A DNA stretch of 64,000 nucleotides, taken from positions 124,001 to 188,000 of the forward strand of contig NZ_WQFE01000006.1 of NCBI RefSeq assembly GCF_013033965.1. The letters are read 5' to 3'. Source of the DNA: Ruegeria atlantica (GTDB taxonomy: Bacteria > Pseudomonadota > Alphaproteobacteria > Rhodobacterales > Rhodobacteraceae). This document shows, piece by piece, positions 53,737 through 63,518 of this stretch. Below the pieces are notes generated by a model that did not search any database, was not told where the DNA came from, and saw only the letters and a program-made list of their open reading frames with translations. A program made the translations under genes and the position numbers. Within the stretch, counting starts at the first letter, position 1, and every line of letters begins with the position of its first letter.

Positions 53737-54498
53737 TCACAAATCGGCGCGGTGGTGGCGGCACAGTGTCAAATCCCGAAGGACTATTCGGTTCATTGCC
53801 GGATTACCCAAAACCAGATCCAGCCAAATCTTGTCTATCCGTCGTTCGTTCAGCGGTAGATTGGCAAGATCGAAGTCCAGTGAATTCGAATTTGCTGACA
53901 GATCAAGAGACCGTGGAACGGAATCGGTGTTCGGGCCGTGCTGAATGTTCAATCGCGCTATTACGTCCAATGGACGTTCCGTTTCAATGTGAGCATCGAC
54001 CCGCATCAGGTGCTGCCGCGTCAGACCTTGCACCGCCTCCGGTGGCAAATCCAGCGACAAAGACAGAAATGACCCTGAAAATCCAAACACATCTATGCCA
54101 AGGCCAAACGCGGCCAGATCCTTTTGATCAGTGTTTCGCGTCTGTCGTACGCTGATTTCGGAGAGCGGGCAGTCGTGGAAAATTTTAACCTGTTGATCCA
54201 ACTCGACCTTGCGTGGAATTGAGGCAACACCGGGGCGAGGCAGCGGAGCACGCCACAAGTCAGGTCGCCAGCTCCAGTCTGTGCCCAGAGGTTTGGGGAA
54301 CTGCTTTGACCCTATCAAGGGCCAGGTCAGCCGCTCGTTCGCTTCACGTAGCAACCGGTCCAATACCAAACGCAATTTGCGCGCTTCGTCGCGCTGTTGG
54401 CGCAATTGAGCGTTCGTTGCCGCGGCCGCGCCTTGTACGGCCCGTTGCCAACGCGCAATCGTTTTGCGGTGTAGATATCGCTCCAGAAGTTTGCCCAT
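53737..54498 (-). CDS. Hypothetical protein, DUF6478-like
   Basis: A 253-residue protein with a charged helical N-terminus (about 1-60), a DWSWRPDLWRAPLPRPG segment and then a beta-rich C-terminal domain with paired hydrophobic strands. It resembles the DUF6478 family seen in Rhodobacterales; that label is from memory. The following gene (53725) is probably co-transcribed. No catalytic motif is evident. It is divergent from the large ABC-like gene at 54745 and shares its promoter region. Confidence 0.55.
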   Translation of the reverse strand: MGKLLERYLHRKTIARWQRAVQGAAAATNAQLRQQRDEARKLRLVLDRLLREANERLTWPLIGSKQFPKPLGTDWSWRPDLWRAPLPRPGVASIPRKVELDQQVKIFHDCPLSEISVRQTRNTDQKDLAAFGLGIDVFGFSGSFLSLSLDLPPEAVQGLTRQHLMRVDAHIETERPLDVIARLNIQHGPNTDSVPRSLDLSANSNSLDFDLANLPLNERRIDKIWLDLVLGNPAMNRIVLRDLTLCRHHRADL

Positions 54499-54744
54499 GG
54501 TCCCATCGTCTGAACTTGACCTTCTTTAGTCAAAGACGACGGCAAGGATAAGGCCGAATTGGTGAATTCCGCATAAAACTGCCCACCATCTAACGCGGTT
54601 GTGACTAGGCGGTTGTGGTTGGGTCTGTTAGGGGCGCGATCGCCGTTCTTGCAATCAATCGGGACTGTGCGTACCGTCCGGAACCTGATTGCTGTGGATC
54701 ATCCGAAAAAACCGCGTATCAACTTCTTTGGGGCAAGGCCGGGC

Positions 54745-57700
54745 ATGGAACCCACACTGTTTTCATTCATCTGGAAATACTCGAAAAAGCAGCAGCTTGT
54801 GCTGTTGAGTCTGACGGTATTGTCGTTCCCGTTTCTCTACGCTTCGCTTGAGCTGCCAAAGCAAATCATCAACGACGCTATTGGCGCACCCAGCGACAGC
54901 GTTACGGTTCTGGGAATTACAGTTACACAAGTCCAATACCTGCTGATCCTGTGTGTTGCTTTCCTGGCCACTGTTATTGCCAGCGGCCTTATGAAGATGC
55001 GCATCAACACAATGAAAGGCGTGCTTGCCGAACGTATGCTTCGCAGGCTGCGATTCACGCTGATTCATCGCTCCATGCGATTCCCGAAATCCTATTTTGC
55101 CACCACCAGTCAGGGCGAATTGGTGTCGATGATCACGTCCGAGGCCGAGCCGATGGGCGGCCTGATGGGCGATGCGATTGCCCAGCCAGTGTTCCAGTTC
55201 GGTCAGATGATGACCATCGTTACCTTCTTGTTTATGCAAAGCGTATGGTTTGGTCTGGCCAGTATTGCGTTGATCCCGCTGCAGGCGTGGCTGATCCCGA
55301 AGTTGCAGCGCCAGATCAATCTGTTGAACAAAGAACGCATTCAGGAGGTTCGCCACCTCAGCTCGGAAATCGGTGAAAGCGCCGCGGGCATCAGCGATCT
55401 GCGCACCAATGGGGGTTGGCGCTATAGGTTGGCACAGTTCAGCCACCGCTTGGGAACCTTGTTTGAGATCCGGTTCAAGATCTACAACAAGAAGTTCTTC
55501 ATGAAGTTCCTCAACAATCTGATCACGCAGATGACGCCATTCCTGTTTTATTCAGTCGGCGGTTATCTTGCGATCACGGGTGAGGTGACGGTTGGCGCGC
55601 TTGTCGCGGCGCTTGGGGCGTATAAAGACCTCAGCGGTCCGTGGAAGGATCTGCTGACCTATTATAATCAGGTTCAGGACATGTCTCTGCGGTGGGAAGT
55701 CGTCACAGAGCGCTTTGCGCCGGACAATATGATCCCTGAAGAGCTGTTTGTGGGTGAGCCTGAGTCCATTCCGCATCTCACCGGCGATATCGAGTTGCGC
55801 AATGTCACGGTACGCGACGATGACGGTAAGACGATCCTTGAGGACATCGATCTGACCATCCCCAAGGGTGCCCGCATCGCGATTCAGTCCTCAAGCGCGG
55901 CCGAGCGCAGTGCATTGGCGCAACTGCTGACCCGAGAGCTTTTGCCCATTCAGGGCGACGTCACAATCGCGGGTCATAATCTGCAACAACTGCATCAGAC
56001 GGTTATTGCGGCGCGGATCGGCTATGCGTATTCGCGGCCTTATCTGTTTGACGGGACTTTAGGCGACAACCTTTTGATGCCCTTGCGGACCCATCCGCAA
56101 CACGAAACGGACGCCAAGAAGGCACCGACCCGGCGGCAGATCGAAGCGGTGCGGGCCGGGAACCCTCCGGATTCCCTGTCGGACGAGTGGATCGACCCTG
56201 GTCTGGCCGGGTTGGAAGACATCGATGATATTCGCGACTGGTGGTTCCAGTTGGTCGAGGCGATGGGAATCGACGAATTCATGTTCCGTCGGACACTGCG
56301 GACTCAATTTGATCCGGAACAGCACCCGGCCTTGGCTCGCGACATCGTTAATCTGCGCGAAACAGTCGCGCAGAGACTACGGGAAAAGGGGTTGGACCAA
56401 TACGTCTATCGGTTCGACCCGGACCGGTTCAACCCGGCTGTCCCTCTGGGTGGCAATTTGCTCTATGCGGCCCCCTCGCGGGATATTTCTCCGGACATTC
56501 TGGCCGGTGATGATCGGTTTATGTCTATGTTACGTCGCCACGACCTGGACGATGATGCGAAGAGCATTGCAAGCGCGGTGCTGGATACACTGAACCAAAC
56601 CTTTGGACGAGACGGGGCCGATCACCCGCTGTTCCTGCGTCTGGGTATGGCCAAAGATATGTTCCACCGTCTGCTGGATATCGAGGACCGGCGCAAAGCC
56701 AAAGGGGATGCAGCGATCAGTGATGGTGAGCGGGCATTGTTGTTGACTGTTCCTTTCCTACTGACGGCTGAACAAATCGGGCCTGATTTTCCCGACGAGT
56801 ACAAAGACAAGATTTTGGCCATTCGAAAGGGGCAGGCGGAACAACTGCGTGCCTCGATGAATGGTATGTTCATTCCGGTCACTCCGGATACCTATATCGA
56901 ACGCATGACCGTCATGGAAAACGCGTTGTTCGGGCGGGTTTCTTTGATGGCGGGGGCGCATAGAGATGAAATTGAAGATGTGGTCGCCGCAGCAATGAAC
57001 GAAGCTGGCTTGCGCCGTCGGGCCGCGGCTATCATCTATGACCTGCCATCGGGCCTGGGCGGGAACAATCTGCCGACAGTGTTTCAGGAACGCGCTGCAT
57101 TCTCGCGCGCAGGTATCAAGCGTCCTGATGTATTGATTCTGGACAAAGCCCTGGCCAGCCACGACTCCGAGAGCAGGCTGAGAACTCGGCTGAAATTGCG
57201 GGAATTGCTACCGGATTCCATCATGATCTTCATGGAAGATCATTTTGCCCACCCCGAAGCCTATGATCTGTTCGTCGAGATCAAGGATGGTCGAATTGAC
57301 GGTGTCTCGCGGACCCGCCCCGAAGAAGAAGCCAGCACCACAGACGATCTAAGCCGCAAGCTTAGAATCATCTCATCGACCGAGCTGTTCTCTGGCATTG
57401 ACGGCCGAAACCAGCGCCTTCTGGCGTTTTCGGCGCAATGGTATGATGCTGCGGCTGGGCAGATCATCTTTTCCGAAGGGCAGACTCCGGATGCCGCTTA
57501 TCTCTGCATATCGGGTGAAGCAGACTTGATCTGGAACGAAGGAAGTGGAACCGCGCGTACGATCTCGGTTATTGAGCCAGGGCGTCTGATCGGAGACTTG
57601 TCGATTATTACTGGCGAAATTCGACAGTTTGATTTGGTTGCGGTAAAGAACTGTTCGTTCCTGCGCATTGGGGCCGAGGAATTGCGCGCCGTTATTGAAA

Positions 57701-57843
57701 GTGACGCAGGTGTTGCAATGCAGCTGCTGCAAACAGTTGCCGGCTATCTGACCACGATTTCCCAGAAATTGAACGCTGCAAATGCAACCTCTCTGATCTT
57801 CGATGATGACGAACCCAGCAAAGAAACGGCCGACAGTGCCTGA
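54745..57843 (+). CDS. ABC exporter-like protein with degenerate, split ATPase domain and C-terminal cyclic-nucleotide-binding domain
   Basis: A 1032-residue protein. Residues about 10-320 form a six-helix ABC exporter membrane domain. The nucleotide-binding domain starts normally (NVTVRDDDGKTILEDIDL) but the Walker A position reads SSSAAERS (about 382-389) with no Gly-Lys-Ser/Thr, the signature region is SGLGGNN without LSGGQ, and Walker B is LILDK with Lys801 in place of the catalytic Glu. About 250 extra residues (about 445-690) are inserted between the Q-loop and signature regions. A cyclic-nucleotide-binding domain (about 860-1010) ends the protein. The ATG at 54745 is likely; upstream in-frame starts to 54601 exist. 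The frame is intact, so it is a working protein with some other role. Confidence 0.85.
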   Translation: MEPTLFSFIWKYSKKQQLVLLSLTVLSFPFLYASLELPKQIINDAIGAPSDSVTVLGITVTQVQYLLILCVAFLATVIASGLMKMRINTMKGVLAERMLRRLRFTLIHRSMRFPKSYFATTSQGELVSMITSEAEPMGGLMGDAIAQPVFQFGQMMTIVTFLFMQSVWFGLASIALIPLQAWLIPKLQRQINLLNKERIQEVRHLSSEIGESAAGISDLRTNGGWRYRLAQFSHRLGTLFEIRFKIYNKKFFMKFLNNLITQMTPFLFYSVGGYLAITGEVTVGALVAALGAYKDLSGPWKDLLTYYNQVQDMSLRWEVVTERFAPDNMIPEELFVGEPESIPHLTGDIELRNVTVRDDDGKTILEDIDLTIPKGARIAIQSSSAAERSALAQLLTRELLPIQGDVTIAGHNLQQLHQTVIAARIGYAYSRPYLFDGTLGDNLLMPLRTHPQHETDAKKAPTRRQIEAVRAGNPPDSLSDEWIDPGLAGLEDIDDIRDWWFQLVEAMGIDEFMFRRTLRTQFDPEQHPALARDIVNLRETVAQRLREKGLDQYVYRFDPDRFNPAVPLGGNLLYAAPSRDISPDILAGDDRFMSMLRRHDLDDDAKSIASAVLDTLNQTFGRDGADHPLFLRLGMAKDMFHRLLDIEDRRKAKGDAAISDGERALLLTVPFLLTAEQIGPDFPDEYKDKILAIRKGQAEQLRASMNGMFIPVTPDTYIERMTVMENALFGRVSLMAGAHRDEIEDVVAAAMNEAGLRRRAAAIIYDLPSGLGGNNLPTVFQERAAFSRAGIKRPDVLILDKALASHDSESRLRTRLKLRELLPDSIMIFMEDHFAHPEAYDLFVEIKDGRIDGVSRTRPEEEASTTDDLSRKLRIISSTELFSGIDGRNQRLLAFSAQWYDAAAGQIIFSEGQTPDAAYLCISGEADLIWNEGSGTARTISVIEPGRLIGDLSIITGEIRQFDLVAVKNCSFLRIGAEELRAVIESDAGVAMQLLQTVAGYLTTISQKLNAANATSLIFDDDEPSKETADSA

Positions 57844-58732
57844 CGTCCGAACCGGCAGATACGCACCGCATGAGAGACTGGTTGCGCCTGCGCGCACTCG
57901 GCCCGAGCTTTGGCGTTTATTGGTCGGGTTGGCCATTGTTGGCGTGGTTGGCATCCTGTTGAACTTTTTGCTTTTTGGGTTAGTTGCCGGTCTTGTGTCT
58001 GTTGAATGGGCCCAAAACCTGCTGACCGGCGCGTCCCCAGTTGCGCTATTGGTGTTGTTGGCAAGCTTTGGGTTCATAACTTTGGGTGTGTCCATCGCCG
58101 CACGACGCCTGCAGCATCGAACGCTGAGCTCGATCTGTGGCCCGTGGCGCGAAGGCACTTGGCAATTCGTCCGTGTTTTTAAGGCGTTAACTGTTCTTGG
58201 GGTCGTTGTGGCCATACTGCCGCCATATGACATGGGCGCAACGCTGACGCAGAACCTGGCATTGTCCACATGGCTGTTGTTCTTGCCTTTCTCGCTTTTT
58301 GCCGTGCTGATTCAAACCAGCGCCGAAGAGGTTTTGTTTCGAGGATACATTCAACAAAGCCTTGCGGCGCGGTTCCGTTCACCCATTATTTGGTTGGGCG
58401 TGCCTTCGATCTTGTTCGCCGTAGGTCACTATGCCCCGGGCGCGGCCGGAGATAACGCCTTGTTAGTAGCTGTTTGGTCCGGGTTGTTTGGTTTTTTGGC
58501 GGCTGATCTGACGGCCCGGTCAGGGACATTGGGACCTGCTATCGCGTTGCATCTGTTCAATAATATAGTTGCACTGCTGTTTATTTCTTTGCCGGATGGC
58601 CTAAGCGGTCTGGCATTGTACCTGTTGCCCTACGATATGTCGGATACAGGAGTGCTGCGGCAATGGCTGTATGTGGATTTCGCTGTGATGATCGTCAGTT
58701 GGCTAACTGCGCGGGTTGCGCTCAGGCGTTGA
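57803..58732 (+). CDS. CPBP family intramembrane glutamic protease
   Basis: A 309-residue membrane protein with about eight helices. The CPBP (Abi/CAAX) motif AEEVLFRGYIQ (about 173-183) provides the Glu-Glu and Arg, and the following VGHYAPG and HLFNNI supply the second and third motifs. Such proteases act in membranes on prenylated or short peptides and in some bacteria on immunity peptides. As read from the ATG at 57803 it overlaps the ABC-like gene by 41 bases; a GTG at 57836 would give an 8-base overlap. The tight overlap suggests both belong to one functional unit. Confidence 0.85.
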   Translation: MMTNPAKKRPTVPDVRTGRYAPHERLVAPARTRPELWRLLVGLAIVGVVGILLNFLLFGLVAGLVSVEWAQNLLTGASPVALLVLLASFGFITLGVSIAARRLQHRTLSSICGPWREGTWQFVRVFKALTVLGVVVAILPPYDMGATLTQNLALSTWLLFLPFSLFAVLIQTSAEEVLFRGYIQQSLAARFRSPIIWLGVPSILFAVGHYAPGAAGDNALLVAVWSGLFGFLAADLTARSGTLGPAIALHLFNNIVALLFISLPDGLSGLALYLLPYDMSDTGVLRQWLYVDFAVMIVSWLTARVALRR

Positions 58733-58792
58733 TTGCATTTCTTTCCGTAGCGTCTTATTTGACGTCAAAGCCGCACAAGCCAAGGTTCCGAT

Positions 58793-59725
58793 ATGAACTG
58801 GATCACAAACTACGTCCGCCCCCGGATCAACTCGATCTTCTCGCGCCGAGAAGTGCCTGAAAACCTTTGGCACAAATGCGATGAATGCGGAACGATGCTG
58901 TTTCATCGAGAGCTGGCAGAGAACCAGAACGTCTGCACTCAATGCGGACACCATATGGCGATCACACCGCGCGAGCGTTTTAGTCACCTGTTCGATGGTG
59001 GGATCTTTACGGAAGTCGAGGTTCCCGCGCCCAAGGACGACCCGCTGCAATTCCGCGATCAGAAGAAGTACCCCGATCGGATGAAAGCCGCTCAAAAGAA
59101 GACGGGCGAGAAAGAGGCGATGCTGGTCGCGTTGGGCGAAATTGGCCGAACCCCGATTGTTGCAGCTGCTCAGGACTTTTCGTTCATGGGCGGGTCGATG
59201 GGCATGTATGTGGGCAACGCGATCATTGCCGCCGCGCAAGAGGCGGTAAAGCTAAAGCGCCCGCTGGTTCTGTTTTCCGCCGCAGGCGGAGCCCGAATGC
59301 AGGAAGGTATACTGAGCCTGATGCAGATGCCGCGCACGACCGTTGCAGTAGAGATGCTGAAAGAAGCAAATCTACCGTACATCGTTGTGCTGACTCACCC
59401 AACGACGGGTGGTGTGACCGCCTCATACGCGATGCTGGGTGACGTCCATATCTCGGAACCCAATGCGCTGATCTGTTTTGCCGGTCCGCGCGTCATCGAA
59501 CAAACCATTCGGGAAAAGCTGCCCGAAGGGTTTCAGCGTGCGGAATACCTGCTGGATCATGGCATGTTGGACCGGGTGACAAAGCGGACCGAAATGCGTG
59601 AAGAGCTAATCACCATCATCCGGATGCTGATGAACCAACCTCCGGCCGTCAAAGGCGATCTGCCCGCACCAGAGGCAGAAGACGCCAAGGTAGAGACTCC
59701 GACTGAAGACGCGGAAGAAAAATGA
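58793..59725 (+). CDS. accD: Acetyl-CoA carboxylase carboxyltransferase subunit beta
   Basis: A 310-residue enzyme subunit that with AccA transfers the carboxyl group from biotin to acetyl-CoA in fatty acid synthesis. The N-terminal zinc ribbon has CDEC and CTQC (Cys-x2-Cys pairs, about residues 27-49). The crotonase-like domain contains [11 protein letters not shown] and [11 protein letters not shown]. It ends in an acidic tail (from about 285). The next gene folC overlaps its stop by four bases, the classical accD-folC pair. Confidence 0.96.
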   Translation: MNWITNYVRPRINSIFSRREVPENLWHKCDECGTMLFHRELAENQNVCTQCGHHMAITPRERFSHLFDGGIFTEVEVPAPKDDPLQFRDQKKYPDRMKAAQKKTGEKEAMLVALGEIGRTPIVAAAQDFSFMGGSMGMYVGNAIIAAAQEAVKLKRPLVLFSAAGGARMQEGILSLMQMPRTTVAVEMLKEANLPYIVVLTHPTTGGVTASYAMLGDVHISEPNALICFAGPRVIEQTIREKLPEGFQRAEYLLDHGMLDRVTKRTEMREELITIIRMLMNQPPAVKGDLPAPEAEDAKVETPTEDAEEK

Positions 59726-60996
59726 CCTCTCAGACCTCGGACGTCATCCTCGATCGGATGATGGCACTGCATCCCAAGATCATTGACCTGACCTTGGATC
59801 GCGTATGGCGTTTGTTGGCTGCGCTGGACAATCCGCAGGTCAAACTACCGCCGGTGATCCATATTGCGGGCACCAACGGCAAGGGGTCGACCCAGGCGAT
59901 GATCCGCGCAGGCCTGGAAGGTGCAGGGCTGTCGGCCCATGCCTATACCTCACCTCACCTGGCGCGTTTTCACGAGCGTATTCGTCTGGCGGGAGAGCTG
60001 ATTTCCGAACCGGATCTGACCGCGGTTCTGGACGAATGCTACGCTGCCAATGGTGGCGGCAGTATTACGTATTTCGAGATTACAACCTGCGCGGCCCTAC
60101 TGGCGTTTTCACGGTCCAAAGCTGATTATACGTTGCTTGAAGTTGGGCTGGGCGGTCGGCTAGACGCGACCAATGTCATTCATGAACCGGCGGTAACGGT
60201 CATCACACCGGTCTCAATCGACCATGAGCAGTTCCTGGGAAACACCTTGGGCAAGATTGCAGCGGAAAAGGCAGGCATCATCAAGCCCGGCGTTCCCTGC
60301 ATCGTTGGTCCGCAGCAGGACGAAGCGTTGGAGGTCATCGAATACACCGCCGCCCGTCTAGGTGCGCCGCTGTTGGTACATGGCCAACACTGGCATGTCA
60401 CAGAAGAAAACGGGCGTCTGGTATATCAGGATGAAACTGGGTTGCGAGACCTGCCACTGCCAAATCTGTTGGGTGCACACCAGCTTCAAAACGCCGGAGC
60501 CGCGCTGGCCGTCTTGCGCCACTTGGATCTTGGTGATGATGCCTATGAGGCTGCAGTGACCAAGGCCGAATGGCCCGCCCGCATGCAGCGGTTGAAATCC
60601 GGACCCCTTGTCGAACAGGCCCCCGAGGTCGAACTATGGCTGGATGGCGGACACAACGCAGCGGCAGGATGGGCATTGGCCGATCTTTTGGCGACATTGC
60701 CTGAACGTCCAACCCATATGATCTGCGGGATGTTGAACACGAAGGATGTCACCGGATATCTGGCACCTTTGGCAACTCAAGTGCAGAGTCTGACGGCGGT
60801 CTCTATTCCAGGCGAGGCCAATACGTTGAGCGCTGAAGAAACATCAGCCGCCGCCGCACAGATCGGGTTATCTGCTTCAACGTCCGATAGTGTGGCAGAC
60901 GCTTTGCAGACCATCACCGAATATGACCCGCACGCGCGGGTTCTGATTTGCGGGTCTTTGTATCTGGCCGGTCATATTCTGCGCGAAAACGGCTGA
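59722..60996 (+). CDS. folC: Bifunctional folylpolyglutamate/dihydrofolate synthase
   Basis: A 424-residue enzyme of the Mur-ligase family that adds glutamate to dihydropteroate and folates. The P-loop GTNGKGSTQ is at about 49-57, then [13 protein letters not shown], and a conserved DATNVI segment at 148-153. The ATG at 59722 overlaps the accD stop by four bases, so the two are co-translated. Confidence 0.94.
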   Translation: MTSQTSDVILDRMMALHPKIIDLTLDRVWRLLAALDNPQVKLPPVIHIAGTNGKGSTQAMIRAGLEGAGLSAHAYTSPHLARFHERIRLAGELISEPDLTAVLDECYAANGGGSITYFEITTCAALLAFSRSKADYTLLEVGLGGRLDATNVIHEPAVTVITPVSIDHEQFLGNTLGKIAAEKAGIIKPGVPCIVGPQQDEALEVIEYTAARLGAPLLVHGQHWHVTEENGRLVYQDETGLRDLPLPNLLGAHQLQNAGAALAVLRHLDLGDDAYEAAVTKAEWPARMQRLKSGPLVEQAPEVELWLDGGHNAAAGWALADLLATLPERPTHMICGMLNTKDVTGYLAPLATQVQSLTAVSIPGEANTLSAEETSAAAAQIGLSASTSDSVADALQTITEYDPHARVLICGSLYLAGHILRENG

Positions 60997-61073
60997 GAAA
61001 AGGCCCCCGTACGGCTGCATCTGGCCAAAAATATCCGGGGGGAACCGTGTAGCGCGTGGTGGGGCAGTGCCCC

Positions 61074-62144
61074 CTATGCCCCCCAATCCTGATCCTGCAT
61101 CTCGCGCAGGCGCGACGCGGTGCGCTCAAACTCAAACGTGCCTTCACCTTCGACGTACAACATCTCCGGTTCAGCAGCAGCCGAACAAATCAACCGGACT
61201 TTCGCCTCATAAAGCGCGTCGATCAGCGTGACGAAGCGTTTGGCTTCGTTGAAGTTGTTACGCGACAGGCGCGGTATGTCTTCGAGCACCAGCACTTTGA
61301 CCTCTTCTGCGATGGCAAGATAATCCGCTGGGCCCAGCATGCGCCCGCAAAGGTCGTAAAAGTTTGCCCGAGCCACGCCATTGCGAAAGGCGGGCAGCTC
61401 CACCGCACGGCCGTTGACCTGCAGGATCAACGGGTCGGCAGCGCCCCCTGCCAGGTCGATCCAGACGCTGCGAATGCTCGCGCGCGCTTCGGGACCAATT
61501 GGGGTAAAATAGACAGGCGCACCTTCCAGCCGATTTTGTCGGTAATCCGTGGGTGAGATTAACTCCCACACTTCAAGCTGGTCTTTGATATGTGCGATGA
61601 AGGGTAGAAAGAGCTGCCGGTTGAGGCCGTCCTTGTACAGGTCATCTGGATGGCGGTTCGATGTCGTCACGACAACAACGCCACCCTCATAAAGCAGATC
61701 GAACAAACGCCCAACAATCATCGCGTCAGTGATATCGGTAATCTGCATTTCGTCAAACGCCAGAACCCGCACCGACTTGACCACCGAAGCGGCTACTGGT
61801 GCCAGGGCATCCTCGACTCCATCCTTGCGCGCTTTGTGCATACCAGCGTGGATTTCCTGCATGAAGGCATGAAAATGAACCCGACGGGCAGGTATGTCTG
61901 TCAACGAATCCACAAACATATCCATCAGCATAGATTTCCCGCGCCCGACGCCTCCCCACAGGTACAGACCTTTGGGCGGTGGCGGAGCTTTTCGAAAAAA
62001 TCCGCGTTTTACAGGTTCGGACAAAGTCGCCCGGATACGTTCAAAATGGGGAAGGACAGCCTCTTGCGCGTCATCTCTGGTCAGGGTGCCTTCGGCGACC
62101 TGTGTCTCATAAAGCGAAATCAAACCCGTCATAGATTCAGGCAT
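61074..62144 (-). CDS. zapE: ZapE (AFG1-like) cell-division ATPase
   Basis: A 356-residue AAA-type ATPase. Walker A GGVGRGKSM (about 71-79) and Walker B region LAFDEMQ (about 140-146) are intact, followed by TSNRHPDDLY (sensor 1 region). ZapE associates with the Z-ring and is needed in some conditions; a mitochondrial homologue is AFG1. The start at 62144 (MPESMTG) is preferred for typical family length; ATGs at 62162 and 62240 are alternatives. Confidence 0.9.
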   Translation of the reverse strand: MPESMTGLISLYETQVAEGTLTRDDAQEAVLPHFERIRATLSEPVKRGFFRKAPPPPKGLYLWGGVGRGKSMLMDMFVDSLTDIPARRVHFHAFMQEIHAGMHKARKDGVEDALAPVAASVVKSVRVLAFDEMQITDITDAMIVGRLFDLLYEGGVVVVTTSNRHPDDLYKDGLNRQLFLPFIAHIKDQLEVWELISPTDYRQNRLEGAPVYFTPIGPEARASIRSVWIDLAGGAADPLILQVNGRAVELPAFRNGVARANFYDLCGRMLGPADYLAIAEEVKVLVLEDIPRLSRNNFNEAKRFVTLIDALYEAKVRLICSAAAEPEMLYVEGEGTFEFERTASRLREMQDQDWGA

Positions 62145-62278
62145 AGCGCCCGGTATGCACATTGAAAAGAAGCCTTTTCTCAGACACATCAATTTTGCTG
62201 ATCCGTGACCGCAAAACTCCTGAATTGACGCGTGTGCCAAACGCTATAACGTCTGCCCTCTGAATTCCCGAGGACCCA

Positions 62279-63517
62279 ATGCCCCAATACACGCGCTTAC
62301 TAAATCCAATCCTGATCGTTGGATGTATCATCATCACGGTCAGTTTTGCCGTGCGCGCATCTTTTGGTGTATTCCAGATACCTATTGCTGATGAGTTCGG
62401 CTGGTTGCGTACCGATTTTTCGATGGCCATCGCGATCCAGAACCTGGCGTGGGGCATTGGGCAGCCGATTTTCGGGGCCATCGCTGAAAAGGTCGGCGAC
62501 AGACGCGCGATAATCCTTGGGGCGCTGACTTATGCGGCGGGCATGGTTCTGTCGGCCTGGTCCGTCACCCCGTTTGAACATCAAATGTACGCATGGCTCG
62601 TGGGGTTTGGCATCGCTGGAACCGGGTTTGGTGTTGTGCTTGCGGTGGTCGGCCGGGCGTCATCTGACGAAAACCGCTCCATGTCGCTTGCGATCGTCAC
62701 CGCAGCGGGCAGTTTTGGACAGGTTTTGGGAGCGCCAACCGCTGAATGGATGTTGAGCTTTTTGCCGTGGCAGCAGGTATTCATCGTATTTGCCATAGCG
62801 ATTTTGGCACTGGTTCTGACACTGCCATTCATGCGTGCCCCGCAGGCTGCCAGTAAGGCAGAAATCGAAGAGAGCATGAGTCAGATCCTGACCAAAGCCT
62901 TCCGCGATCCGTCGTATACGCTGATCTTCCTGGGCTTTTTCAGTTGCGGTTATCAGCTTGGTTTCATCACGGCCCATTTCCCCGCTTTTGTGACCGAGAT
63001 GTGTGGCCCTATTCAACCCGGCGGCGTTTTGCATTCGATTGGCATCACAACCACCTCCGCCTTGGGGGCTGTTTCAATTTCATTGATTGGGCTGGCCAAC
63101 ATTGCGGGAACGTTGCTGGCGGGATGGGCCGGGAACCATTTTCCCAAAAAGTACCTGCTGGCCAGCGTCTATACCGCGCGCACGGTCGCAGCGGCAGCCT
63201 TCATTGTTTTTCCGATAACACCGCTGTCCGTTATCGTGTTTTCGCTGGTCATGGGCTCACTTTGGCTTGCCACCGTTCCCCTGACCTCGGGGCTGGTCGC
63301 GCATCTTTATGGCTTGCGTTACATGGGAACGCTGTACGGGATCATCTTTCTCAGCCACCAAGTCGGCAGTTTTCTTGGCGTTTGGCTGGGCGGGCGCATG
63401 TATGACCAATACGGCGACTACACCATGGTCTGGTGGATCGGTGTCGCAGTCGGAGCGTTCAGTGCGATCGTCCACCTGCCTATTCGCGAAAACAGTTCAG
63501 CAGCTGTCACCGCCTGA
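62279..63517 (+). CDS. MFS transporter
   Basis: A 412-residue transporter with about 12 helices. Loop 2-3 has AEKVGDRRAIILG, the usual MFS motif A region, and the N-terminus VSFAVRASFGVFQIPIADEFGW resembles the monocarboxylate/oxalate-type MFS group. The ATG follows GAGGA. It ends one base before the convergent HAD gene. The substrate is unknown. Confidence 0.82.
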   Translation: MPQYTRLLNPILIVGCIIITVSFAVRASFGVFQIPIADEFGWLRTDFSMAIAIQNLAWGIGQPIFGAIAEKVGDRRAIILGALTYAAGMVLSAWSVTPFEHQMYAWLVGFGIAGTGFGVVLAVVGRASSDENRSMSLAIVTAAGSFGQVLGAPTAEWMLSFLPWQQVFIVFAIAILALVLTLPFMRAPQAASKAEIEESMSQILTKAFRDPSYTLIFLGFFSCGYQLGFITAHFPAFVTEMCGPIQPGGVLHSIGITTTSALGAVSISLIGLANIAGTLLAGWAGNHFPKKYLLASVYTARTVAAAAFIVFPITPLSVIVFSLVMGSLWLATVPLTSGLVAHLYGLRYMGTLYGIIFLSHQVGSFLGVWLGGRMYDQYGDYTMVWWIGVAVGAFSAIVHLPIRENSSAAVTA

Positions 63518-63518
63518 G

